Part shown: one piece after another, positions 9,571 through 18,165 of the stretch
Numbering within the stretch: the stretch's first letter is position 1
Layout: the number at the start of each line of letters is the position of its first letter
Source: Funneliformis mosseae
Taxonomy: Eukaryota > Glomeromycota > Glomeromycetes > Glomerales > Glomeraceae
NCBI GenBank assembly: GCA_910592005.1
Contig: CAJVPP010001056.1
Location: 1-23,161, forward strand
DNA: 23,161 nt
Direction: 5' to 3'
The notes under the pieces: generated by a model
What the model saw: the letters and a program-made list of their open reading frames with translations, nothing else
Databases searched by the model: none
What the model was told of the DNA's origin: nothing
Made by a program: the position numbers and the translations under genes

Positions 9571-10789
9571 CAGCAGCATGTATGGAAAGTATCGCCCGAT
9601 TTTACGATACACTTGATTTATATTATTTATGCCACTTTTTTATTATTTTAAAATATTTTCCCATATTTTCACGATTTGACGAACGAGTTTATGGTTAAAA
9701 AAATGGTGTCTCCTTATACCGAGTTATCTCCTCAAGATTAAGGAAAGATACTAGCATGTATGGAAATTTTCAACGCTACACAAATAGCAAAAAAATGGGG
9801 CGTGACCCTACTACGATACGCCGATTTATTAATAAATACAAGAAGATAGTAAGTATTGAAAATTTACCGGATCAGGACGGCCACCTGCTCTTAATATTAT
9901 TGAAAAAAAATGCACTTGTAAATGAAGTTAAGAGAAACCGACGTGCACCTTTGCATGAAGTCGTTAATACACTGGATCTAAACTGCAGCCTAAAATTGCT
10001 AAAACAATACTATACGAAGCTGAAATTTGCTCTCGTGTTGCCGCAAAAAAAAATTTTATATCAGAAAGGCATGCGGCAGCTCGTATTAGTTGGTATGAAA
10101 AATATAAAGAAAAATCAGCTTCTTATCGGAGCCAAGTTATCTTTTCGGATGAGTCAAGTCTTGAGATCACGACAAATAAGAGTTTGGAGATGTACAGGGG
10201 AAAGGATTAATACTGAATGCTTGTCACCTACATTTAAAAGTGATCGGAAATCTGTCATGGTTTGGGGTTGTGAGGGATAAAAGGGCCATTAATTTTTTGT
10301 GATGAAAATAAAGAGGGAAATGAAAGAATTAATTCAAATACTTACATCAAAATCTTAAATTCATATTTGAGTATACAGTTCGTGAGTTAACAGGAAGGCC
10401 AGCAGTTTTTCAACAAGATAATGCGCCAATACATACCGCAAAAATCACTAAGGAATGGTTTAGGACGAATAATATGGTGTTTATGGACTGGCCGGCAAAT
10501 TTCACGTATTTGAACCCAATAGAGAACCTTTGGAAGCAGTTAAAAGATAATATCCAGAGTCGTAGGGTCTTTCCAGGAAATTTAAATGAGCTCAAATCTA
10601 CACCAAGAAAAGCAGTTGTTGCCTCAATGCCGCGAAGAATCAATGCAGAATCAGAAGCAAATGGTGAGCCGACAAAGTTTTAGCTATTATTATAGGATAC
10701 ATTATTATGTACGGATTTTATAAAATTTAATGAAACTTTGCCACTTTTGGCATTGATTTTGAATTTGGCGATACTTTCCGACGCGACTG
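9571..10789 (+). mobile_element. Tc1-like DNA transposon (DD34E), inactivated
   Basis: The right end, reverse-complemented, reads TACAGTCGCGTCGGAAAGTA then TCGCC, and the left end near 9571 reads CAGCAGCATGTATGGAAAGT then ATCGCC. The shared core GGAAAGTATCGCC sits at 9584-9596 and, inverted, at 10767-10779. CTG at 10787-10789 followed by TA fits a Tc1 end with a TA target. The expected left TA is now AA. The length of about 1.22 kb is typical of Tc1 elements. The terminal repeats have diverged and the transposase is frameshifted, so the copy is dead. Confidence 0.75.
9691..10683 (+). pseudogene. Tc1-family transposase with multiple frameshifts
   Basis: The span of 993 bases is what a full Tc1 transposase needs. 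The pieces in order are: an N-terminal helix-turn-helix (MVSPYTELSPQD, one stop, GKILA, then NATQIAKK); after a shift in an A7 run near 9790, DPTTIRRFINKYKK; GSGRPPAL, the GRPR-like hinge, in another frame; VKRNRRAPLHEVVNTL; after another shift, RHAAARISWYEKYK and VIFSDESS, with the first catalytic Asp at 10148-10150; SVMVWGC; QQDNAPIH, with the second Asp at 10417-10419; and NPIENLW, with the Glu at 10522-10524. The last two are 35 codons apart, which defines DD34E. The C-terminus ASMPRRINAESEANGEPTKF is the usual Tc1 ending. At least five frame changes were counted. Confidence 0.85.
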
Positions 10790-11053
10790 TACATTTACAT
10801 TGTTATATCATAATACGTCTAGCAGGCGTGAACCGCTCTTAAATTCCCTTTTGTTATGTTTTTAATGTTATCAGCAAAGTTTCGGTGCGTTATCTCTAGA
10901 AATTAAGTGAGAATTGAATTGACTCGTCATAAAAATTATAATATTTCATGACACACGGGTATTGAATTGGCATAACATACGAGGTTAACGCATTAAGTAT
11001 AGGGCTGTAGAAACTCATCAAAACAAAACATAATCATCTCTCATCGACGAACT

Positions 11054-11231
11054 ACATTAGTTCGAATCAGGATTGAGGTAATTAATTGAGTATATCACGT
11101 GAGTAGACACGCAACTGCCTATAACCTAAACTCTAATCTACCAGCATTAATAACAAATCAGTATAACAAAACCATACTCAACATAATAACACGTGATATA
11201 CACTAATCATCACCACAACCTGACTTCTAAT
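11054..11231. repeat. Inverted repeat, probable MITE
   Basis: The left arm GAATCAGGATTGAGGTAATT runs on through TATATCACGTGAG. The right arm, reverse-complemented, reads GAAGTCAGGTTGTGGTGATG and continues through TATATCACGTG. The arms are about 42 bases with several mismatches, the loop is about 90 bases, and there is no open frame. TAGTTCGAATC in the left arm looks like a tRNA B box, but no cloverleaf can be drawn around it. Confidence 0.5.
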
Positions 11232-12269
11232 ACCTTTGAGACACCGCAATCCATTTGAAAGATTTCTTGGTGCCTCTCAACATGACACTCAAGTTTACCA
11301 ATTTATTTCTACAACGAAACAAGGATAAACTTTTTAACTATAAAAAACGTGATTAAAAACCTGGTAAAGCCGTAATTTCATGTGGTGATTGGATAAATTT
11401 AATTTGTATAACAAAATCTTAATTAAGGTGAGTATTTTCAAAAAGGAACTTTCGTATATTAACTTTACAAAAATTGCTTCTAGCAAATTTAGGATTTTAA
11501 TTCATCGCCAGTTGCCGTATAATTCATCATCGCGGCTTGCATTTGAAGGTAGATTTTTGATATAAAATTTTTTTGTAGTATTGAATGTATCAATTAAGTT
11601 AGCCCAAATATATGATAATTTTGAAAGCTAGAAATTCAAAAAATTTTAATTTAAATTTCTATTTCTAATCGTAACTGATACGAATTTTTTATTTAATTTT
11701 CTTAAAAGTATATTTTTATAAATAATGAATTTACTTTAAATAAATATCTGTATTGAATGCGCGGGTCTTATGTGAAGGAATCTTGAATGAAAAAATATCA
11801 TGAATGTAACCTGTTTAAAAAGATCTTAAATTAAAGCAATGTCCAAAATCTACGAAACGAGGTCCCAATGCTGTGAAAAATATTGTTTTTGTAGATGATG
11901 ACAGGATACCCATTGTCTGAAAATAATAAGAACGACATATGCATAAGAATTGCTGGCTTGCGATAAGAATATCAATAGCATTAGCTTCGAAATGATAATA
12001 GCTTCACGACATAATATCATTAATCCGCATCGAAGAAATCATTTTTAATGGAAAGGAAATATTATTATTTTTTTTTTTTTGCTAACTTTATATGGTAATA
12101 CCTTTATTATGCAAATAATATTATTACTAAAAAGAAACAGATACAAATTGCAAGAAAAACTATGAATAAGGGAAATATAAAATTGTGCAAATAAAATTTT
12201 CACATTAATTCTGGTATAAGAAGCTATGAGTTATGAATAAATTAAAAGATAAAATGATAATAAGATTCG
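11232..12269. other. Intergenic, nothing identified
   Basis: Only short frames, no repeats with clear ends and no RNA gene. The 3' untranslated region of the gene at 12270-13523 must lie in the right-hand part. Confidence 0.5.
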
Positions 12270-13523
12270 TCAAAGGACCACACAACAACTTTTTCTTACA
12301 TTTTTGCGTGATCTCATTGATGCCCTCAGAATTTCGAATCTCAACTTAATATCCTCTCGAATTCGATCACTGTCTTCTTTTGAGAGCTCCCGCGCTATTC
12401 TTTCACTTGCGTTACAAAATATTACCGCCACGAGTTTCATATCATCATCCACTTGCAAAATAAGATCTTCTTCCACCTCGATTTTCATTAATCTCGTTGT
12501 AGATGGAATAGTAACAGTAAAATAGACACTTAATTCGTCGTAATCTTCACGATAGATAGAGTAAAGACGGAGGGGTGGCTTGTTATTCATATTACCATTA
12601 AAATCAAATAAGTGACAATACATTAAATTCGATGCTTCAAACATCTCAATTGAAATTATCTTGTTGATAGGAACATAACCAATGAGATAATTGTCGATAT
12701 GTTCACAAATGTCACGAACAACGTCGGATCTTTTCGTAAAAAAAATCGATAAAATATCCGCATCTTCGTAATATTCGTAATTTGTATTGACCCATAAACT
12801 ATGAAATACAAAAAAAAAAGAAAAAAAAAATACATATACACTTTTACATTGATAAAAATATTATATCTGCCAAGCATCGAATATTATTATATGACAATCA
12901 TACCTTAAATTGACATCTGTGCTAGGTTTGCTTTTTGCATCATTTTGTTCTTTCAAATTGGTCCTTTTCTTAAATATTTTAAGATAATTCAAGTCAGACA
13001 AACGAAATAATAACAGTAAGGAACAACAAAAATGCACGGATTATACCTCACCTTTATTTCTGAAATTAGTTGTTCAGGAATTGGATAATCACTAGACATA
13101 TGTTCATCTGACAGTGACTGAATCATCCCATCTTCAACCGCAATTGTCTTTCCAGTATCATTTTCCACGCTGCTACTTGAAGAAATTTCAGATGTCATCT
13201 TCTCTCCAGTATCAAAAATCACTCGTAAAATAGTACGTCAATACCGTCCAAGGATTAGTATTTTTATCGACAGCCACACGAAGTATTCGTCTACGTTCTT
13301 GAAGCTTCTTTTGAATAATTATTGTATTTGGTTTATTTGGAATTTCGCACTCCTGGATATCAGGGTTATTTCTGCTGTATTCAAACAATAGATCCTCAAC
13401 TTCTTTCGGAGAGAATTCTCTTAAATCAGAGTAGTTTTGTTGTTTTGCGTGAAATGTCCAAGTATATTGTAGGTAACTGTTTTCAAGAACCAAAACCCAA
13501 AGTTTAAAGTGAATTGATGACAT
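12270..13523 (-). CDS. Four-exon gene: DUF4258-like domain, two DUF2283-like repeats, C-terminal CaaX box
   Basis: Exon model: 13523-13237, 13175-13052, 12968-12904 and 12798-12270, 334 residues. Introns 2 (12969-13051, GTGAGG...TTTAAG) and 3 (12799-12903, GTATGA...TTTCATAG with a long T tract) join in phase. Intron 1 is uncertain: donors at 13244, 13236 or 13222 all give open products, and the last (acceptor AG at 13109-13108) keeps more of the first domain and gives 316 residues. Residues 22-96 (WTFHAKQ, FSPKEVEDLL, RRILRVAVD, WTVLTYY) resemble DUF4258. Two copies of a DUF2283 pattern follow: YEYYEDADILSIFF to IEMFEAS (about 166-215) and LYSIYREDYDELSVYF to FCNAS (about 237-290). The tail RSRKNVRKSCCVVL ends in a CaaX box of the geranylgeranyl type (last residue L) with a basic run and an extra cysteine. 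Domain names are recognition by eye. In bacteria both domains occur as short separate proteins in toxin-antitoxin-like neighbourhoods, so the role here is unknown. Confidence 0.65.
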
Positions 13524-13585
13524 GAAATCTGGACGAATTCAATGTTTTATGTGAAGCATAAAGAAAAAAATTATTTCCTGACATA

Positions 13586-13593
13586 CTTATATA
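13586..13593 (-). promoter_or_regulatory. TATA box of the DUF4258/DUF2283 gene
   Basis: On the minus strand this reads TATATAAG, 63-70 bases before the ATG at 13523, a normal distance. It supports the chosen start even though the bases right before the ATG (TTC) are not an ideal start context. Confidence 0.5.
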
Positions 13594-13611
13594 CCCTAAT
13601 GACGACATTAT

Positions 13612-13620
13612 ATGACTCAT
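13612..13620. promoter_or_regulatory. Gcn4/AP-1-type bZIP site
   Basis: ATGACTCAT is the exact palindromic site bound by Gcn4-class bZIP factors in fungi. It lies 19 bases upstream of the TATA box of the minus-strand gene, a fitting place for an activator site. One nine-base match can arise by chance, but the position makes it worth noting. Confidence 0.35.
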
Positions 13621-14973
13621 TAAATTCATTACACAAAATAAATATCCTTAAATGATTAATCATCATTACACAAATAAATTTCGTAATTTTTTTTTTTTTT
13701 TACGAACTGATCTGATTGTCCAGCCACGTATCAGTGAAATTATCGGCGATTAATATAAATAAAATAATCAACTTCTTTCCAATTTTATCTTAATTATGAA
13801 CTTAAGACTCATCGATTGGACGACAATTAATGCATTGTACTAATTGTTCTTTCAATGAACCTAATCTATTAACGGAAAAGCTTTTACTTGCGAACAAATT
13901 GTATTAGGTCAAATTACTGGGTTATGCTCGCAGTACTCAAGTATTTTTAGTCGGGTAACTAACCCATAATTTATCATCGAATAGATTTGTCCGGACCCAC
14001 GAATGCCAATTTATTTGCAAAATTTAACGAATTTTAAAAGATACAGATCTATGGGTTACAACTCGATAATTTGCTTATAATTTTTCACACTCCTTTTGGA
14101 TAATGATAATGTATATTGATCAATTCCTGCTATCTCCGTGAACACCTTTTTCTGATGAGGATATCAAGCCGACTACAAATTTCATGAGCAAGTTGTTAAA
14201 AAATTTTCGTATAAAATATCGTATAACTGTTGATCACGCGGTTCCCACACCGACGGATCATGTTTTTTAATGCTTACTAATGATTTAATTTTAAAGTACT
14301 GTATATAATTTCATTTGCAACCTTTATTTTATACTAACTTATTCACAATTAAATCACGAGTAATTTAGTAATCTCGAATAAGTAAATTACAAAAAGAAGT
14401 ATAAATTATGACATTCGCATAATTTTTAATTAAGTTCAAATGTAATAATATTTATATTAAGTTCACATAAACTTTACAAAGATAATATGTTGTAAAACTT
14501 AGAAAGAAAAGTTAAAACTCGAATCAAATTTTTAAACATTAAACATTCATGGAGAACATTAAAATTGGACGAGGCAGAGAATTCTTTGATAACAATTTAT
14601 TGGTTAAATTATGGGTGGGTTTACTTCAACTGTGAAATATTACTAGTTAACGGACACCGTTAAAGCGTCCGAAGCGTTATTGGCAATGATCGGCTGTTAT
14701 ACAAGACTGACCAAGGATTTTTTTTTATTCTACTTTATATTTCCTTTCCTTGATTTTTTCCTTTACGTAATTTGTCTCTTCGTTCGTCTTGGAACTAAAT
14801 ATTGTTTATAGATTGCTTTCTGTAAGTCTGAAAGGCAGTTCATTTAATACATATCTTCAAATTTCAATTAATTTAATTACGAAAATATTATTTTAAAATA
14901 TTCAATTCCATACATTAAATAACGATAATTTCTCATATTGATTTCCAAATCTTTTCGAGTTAGTATAATATCA
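13621..14973. other. Intergenic, nothing identified
   Basis: Short frames only. A small perfect palindrome, TAACGGACACCGTTA, lies near 14648. CTGATGAGG near 14153 looked like a hammerhead core but lacks the matching GAAA. Confidence 0.45.
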
Positions 14974-15024
14974 AATGATCAGACCATTTTGGATATCCCA
15001 ATTGGGATGTCCGAATTGATCATT
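14974..15024. repeat. 51-bp hairpin centred on CCCAATTGGG
   Basis: AATGATCA at 14974 pairs with TGATCATT ending at 15024. GGATATCCCAATTGGGATGT spans the centre. Arms are about 25 bases with a few mismatches. It shares TTGGGATAT-type and GTCCGAA-type words with the larger palindrome at 8737-8840 and may be a shortened relative. Confidence 0.5.
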
Positions 15025-15183
15025 CCATACATTACCGCATTTGGACAAATTAAAATCAAGAGGAAACTCATTCTGTTTAATGCTTGCATTAAGTAAATTG
15101 GCGTATCTAACTAATAATGTCTAAGTTTGATTTGATGAGATGGAAAGAACAATGTTATCAAATATATATATTTTTTTATTTTT

Positions 15184-15486
15184 TTATTTTTTTATTTTTT
15201 TTGGTAACCTTTTCGTAGCCGAAAGGTGATTAAAAAAAAAAAAAAAAGGTGCGTCCCCATATTTAGTTATGAATTTCAACCTCCGTAATATAATTACAGT
15301 TTTAATTATATCAGAAAGGGAAAGAGATGCCCTTTTATAGTTTGGTAGTTTCATTAAAATTCTTGAGATATTTATTGTCAATGTAAAATCAACTTTTTTT
15401 TGAATGTTAGACAATGAAGGAACAATCGAATTCATACTTATTCCACACATCAAAACAAATGTTACTAGCACTGCGCCGATTGTCAT
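15184..15486 (-). CDS. Possible small secreted or membrane protein (weak)
   Basis: A 100-codon frame starts MTIGAVLVTFVLMCGISMNS, which looks like a signal peptide or single membrane helix, followed by a basic, serine- and leucine-rich stretch. The last 25 codons run through the T-rich hairpin at 15192-15247, giving FFFFF and a lysine-rich end, so the true 3' end is doubtful. No family is recognised, and an intron cannot be excluded. Small secreted proteins are common in mycorrhizal fungi, but this frame may equally be chance. Confidence 0.22.
   Translation of the reverse strand: MTIGAVLVTFVLMCGISMNSIVPSLSNIQKKVDFTLTINISRILMKLPNYKRASLSLSDIIKTVIILRRLKFITKYGDAPFFFFFNHLSATKRLPKKIKK
15192..15247. 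repeat. T-tract / A-tract hairpin
   Basis: A T-run, then GGTAACCTTTTCG, TAG as loop, CCGAAAGGTGATT and an A-run form an inverted repeat of about 22-base arms. It could be a tiny foldback element. It is preceded by a (TTTTTTA)n simple repeat. Confidence 0.5.
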
Positions 15487-16084
15487 AGATACAAAGAATT
15501 TAATATTTCCGACAAAGTAAAATTCTTGCGTTCGACATATTTACCATTAATTTTCAGATTTAGTTTCTTTTGTTTTGTATTTCATGTAATTCACGTATTT
15601 TCGCATTTAAAAATAAAATTTAGGGAGGTTTGCTATTAAAATCGAGTTACGAACATAATAAATCATATGATCCGGAACGTGATTTTAATATATGATATGT
15701 ATTATAAACTGTGTAGAAGTTTTTATTTTTTTTCAAAACTGTTCAGATTATTAAATGAAGTATAATGAAAATTGTTATTGATCCCTGTAATAGTAGCTAA
15801 CTGTAATCGCCAACCAATTTAGTAAACGATCAAAAAATTTTTCATTTTTGACGCGGTTATATTTAGTTATGTATATTTTATTGTATTTTTTTTTTGTATT
15901 AATTATAAAATAAACTGTATTTATGAAATTTATTTACATTGAATTAAAAATTAATAAAAAAATTCAATTAAATTTATTAAAGTAAAATAAATGCGAAGTC
16001 AATAATATATGAATAGCTATAAATTTTAACCACGTTACTTCAATTTGGCCAATTATTTAATATATTCTTGCTCAAATTATGTTC
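15487..16084. other. Intergenic with a partial palindromic repeat
   Basis: Apart from the repeat copy at 15623-15695, no gene or RNA is seen. The part from 15700 to 16040 is AT-rich. Confidence 0.45.
15623..15695. mobile_element. Short palindromic element, truncated second copy
   Basis: GGGAGGTTTGCTATTAAAAT, then CGAGTTACGAACATAATAAA and TCATATGATCCGGAACGTGA, match the copy at 7971-8095 almost base for base across its centre. The outer CCTTCCTATC ends are missing on both sides. It shows that the palindrome is a dispersed repeat family. Confidence 0.65.
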
Positions 16085-17400
16085 TTATTGCCTATTTTCC
16101 TCTTTTCCGGACTGGAATAGCCATTTGGTCCGAATTCTTTTTTCCATCATTATTAGAGATGGGCAGTCTCCGCTTGGAACCACCTTCCCTCCCTCTGTTT
16201 TTCGTCGTTTGATCGATTCTACTTGAAATCGTATGTTTGCACCACTTTTTACACGAACCATTGGGTCTAAATTACGATTGAGGTCATAAAGAAAGAAGGT
16301 TAATCGGGGTAGAGATTTTGATTTTGCCGCGTTATAACGATCTTTAAATTTATCCAGCGCGGTTTGAAATGTTTGACCAGAATTTTGATAATCTGATTTA
16401 ACTACTTCTAAAAAGGAAGTAAGCTCAGGAATATCAATTTCTTCATTCTTCTCGCTTGCTTCTCTTTTACAAGATAATTATAAAAAAAAAAAATAATAAA
16501 AATAATGCGCAGTGATATCTTTGAACAGCAATTGTTTAATGAAATAAAGAAACTAACCCCAATCAGTAGTTAAAATATTGTTTGATGTTCTCATTTGTGT
16601 GTAAAATTTGACTCTGTTGAACAGGTTGTGCATGCAATGTCGCATAAAAAGATTTATTTTCGGCAACGTAACCTAAAGAAATAAATGATATTTTAAATTC
16701 TCAATTTGACAAAAGTTGACAAAAGAATAACCTTTTTACTTACCAAGTGCTATATAAGCATAAACCATGAGATCATCTGGCGTCAAAGAAGGGATGAAAT
16801 TAACCATTGAAATATGATACTTTACTGAAACTGTTTACAAGGAGCATCAGACATTCCAACAGGACAGGAGCATACTCCGATCTCACTATTTACGATGTAT
16901 AAAAGGTCAATATTCATTTACTACTCCAGTCTCTCGAATTGCGTTTGCATTTATTGTTTCCCAGACAGGGTAGGAATTGTTTGCAATGCTCATATTTCCT
17001 GAATGTTTGTGTGTAATTGCAAGCAATCACCTCTCATGAAACTGCTCCATATTTGTAATTATAAACTGAAATACTTGAACGGAATTGTAGGCCTGAGTTC
17101 TTGAAAAAAAATTATATCCTTTATCATACCAAAACTTCGTTCAATGCAATTATCGTGTTATTATTACCACGCATTGGTAAGCCTAAATGAAAGTACAAAG
17201 CCCAATATTTCCAGTGTTCCCATATAAGTTCAAAGTGTTTTTCTAGTTGCGGATAAATGTAGAAATTCTTTTTTTAATTCTTCACAATGCGCATTCATTT
17301 CTGAATATGATTGCGCATATAGGATTTTCTTCATTTTTTCCATAAAAGGTCTAGGTGCTCAATTTTCGGCTTATCTGACTCGTAAGTTAACTCAACTCGT
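16085..17400 (-). pseudogene. SWIM zinc-finger transposase-like protein (MULE-type), C-terminal part, frameshifted
   Basis: Read in order on the minus strand: MKKILYAQSYSEMN; HFELIWEHWKYWALYFHLGL and PMRGNN (17170-17250); CIERSFGMIKD; TQAYNSVQVFQFIITNMEQF (about 17090); ETINANAIRETGVVNEY; VCSCPVGMSDAPCK, a SWIM CxCx(n)CxH finger whose histidine is lost at a small frameshifting deletion near 16830; VSVKYHIS; NFIPSLTPDDLMVYAYIALG; an intron with donor GTAAGT at about 16740; YVAENKSFYATLHAQPVQQS; a second intron near 16462-16557; and a final 125-codon exon with TALDKFKDRYNAAKSKSLPR ending at 16085. SWIM fingers are typical of MULE transposases, and the whole resembles a family I associate with Rhizophagus. 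At least four frame changes make it a pseudogene. The N-terminal and catalytic part is absent: the frame stops at the repeat array at 17411. Confidence 0.7.
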
Positions 17401-17410
17401 CTGAAACTCT

Positions 17411-17980
17411 AATAATATCATCGTCTCTAAGGAATGATAATACTATCGTATCTTAGAAATGATAAAATAATTGTCTCTAAGAAATGATAAAATTATTGTG
17501 CTTAAGAAATGATAATACCATTGTATCTTAGGAATGATAAATCATCATACTTATAATATGATAAATGTATCTTTTTTTAGGAATGATAAAACTATTATTT
17601 CTTAGGAATAATAAATGCATTATACCTAAGGAATGGTAAAACTATCATACTTTAGATACAATAATATCATTGTTGATAAAACAATCATCTCTAAGGAACT
17701 ATAAATCTTCATTCTTTAGATACGATAAAACTATCATTCCTTAGGTACGATAATACTATCATCTCTAAGAAATGATAAAATAATCATCCTTAAAAAATGA
17801 TAAAACCATTATCTCTAAGGAACGATAATACCATTGTACCTTAGGAATGATAATATTATCATACCTTAGGAACGATAAATCGTTATACTTAAGATACAAT
17901 AAATACATTATTTCTTAAGAATGATAAAACTATTGTACTTTAAGTACAATAATACCATTGTTCCTAAAGAACAATAATAT
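17411..17980. repeat. Minisatellite of about 22 palindromic 25-bp units
   Basis: The consensus unit is about ATCATACCTTAGGAATGATAA plus three or four variable bases. Each unit contains an inverted repeat close to TATCATTCC-TTA-GGAATGATA. Units are usually 25 bases (for example those starting near 17758, 17783, 17808 and 17833) and differ from one another by transitions and small indels. A 25-base period is not a multiple of three, so it is not coding. It abuts the truncated end of the SWIM-type pseudogene and may be a breakpoint or lie in one of its introns. Confidence 0.85.
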
Positions 17981-17990
17981 CCTATCATTT

Positions 17991-18165
17991 TAATCAGATG
18001 CGAATTAGTTATAAATAAGATAGGTCAAATTTTGACCAGTATGCTAAACATAAAGCTTATAATTTAAAAGTATTAAAATGCAAATATTGTGATAAAAAGA
18101 TTGCAAAAAATAGTGATCTTAAAATAATAAATCCAAATAAAGTAAGCTATATTATTACACTTTGT
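17991..18165 (+). other. Possible CxxC-containing frame (weak)
   Basis: One frame reads FDQYAKHKAYNLKVLKCKYC, then DKKIAKNSDLK, and ends at TAA. The C-x2-C followed by basic residues resembles half a zinc finger of the BED or transposase kind. Nothing upstream or downstream continues it in frame, so it is at most a remnant. Confidence 0.2.

Noticed and set aside
10410..10643. 77-codon minus-strand frame
   Set aside because: Antisense to the catalytic part of the Tc1 transposase.
11048..11062. TAGTTCGAATC resembling a tRNA B box
   Set aside because: Flanking bases do not pair as a T stem, no A box or acceptor stem was found, and it is explained as an inverted-repeat arm.
12304..12525. 73-codon plus-strand frame
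   Set aside because: Antisense shadow of exon 4 of the supported minus-strand gene.
12656..12877. 73-codon minus-strand frame rich in F and Y
   Set aside because: It overlaps intron 3 and the start of exon 4 of the DUF4258/DUF2283-like gene in a different frame; the phenylalanines come from the polypyrimidine tract.
13322..13507. 61-codon plus-strand frame
   Set aside because: Antisense shadow of exon 1 of the same gene.
14150..14190. CTGATGAGG resembling a hammerhead ribozyme core or a C/D snoRNA C box
   Set aside because: No GAAA with a closing stem II follows, no D box at a suitable distance, and no terminal stem.
17411..17980. CRISPR-like array
   Set aside because: Units are contiguous 25-base repeats without unique spacers in a eukaryotic context, so it is a minisatellite.
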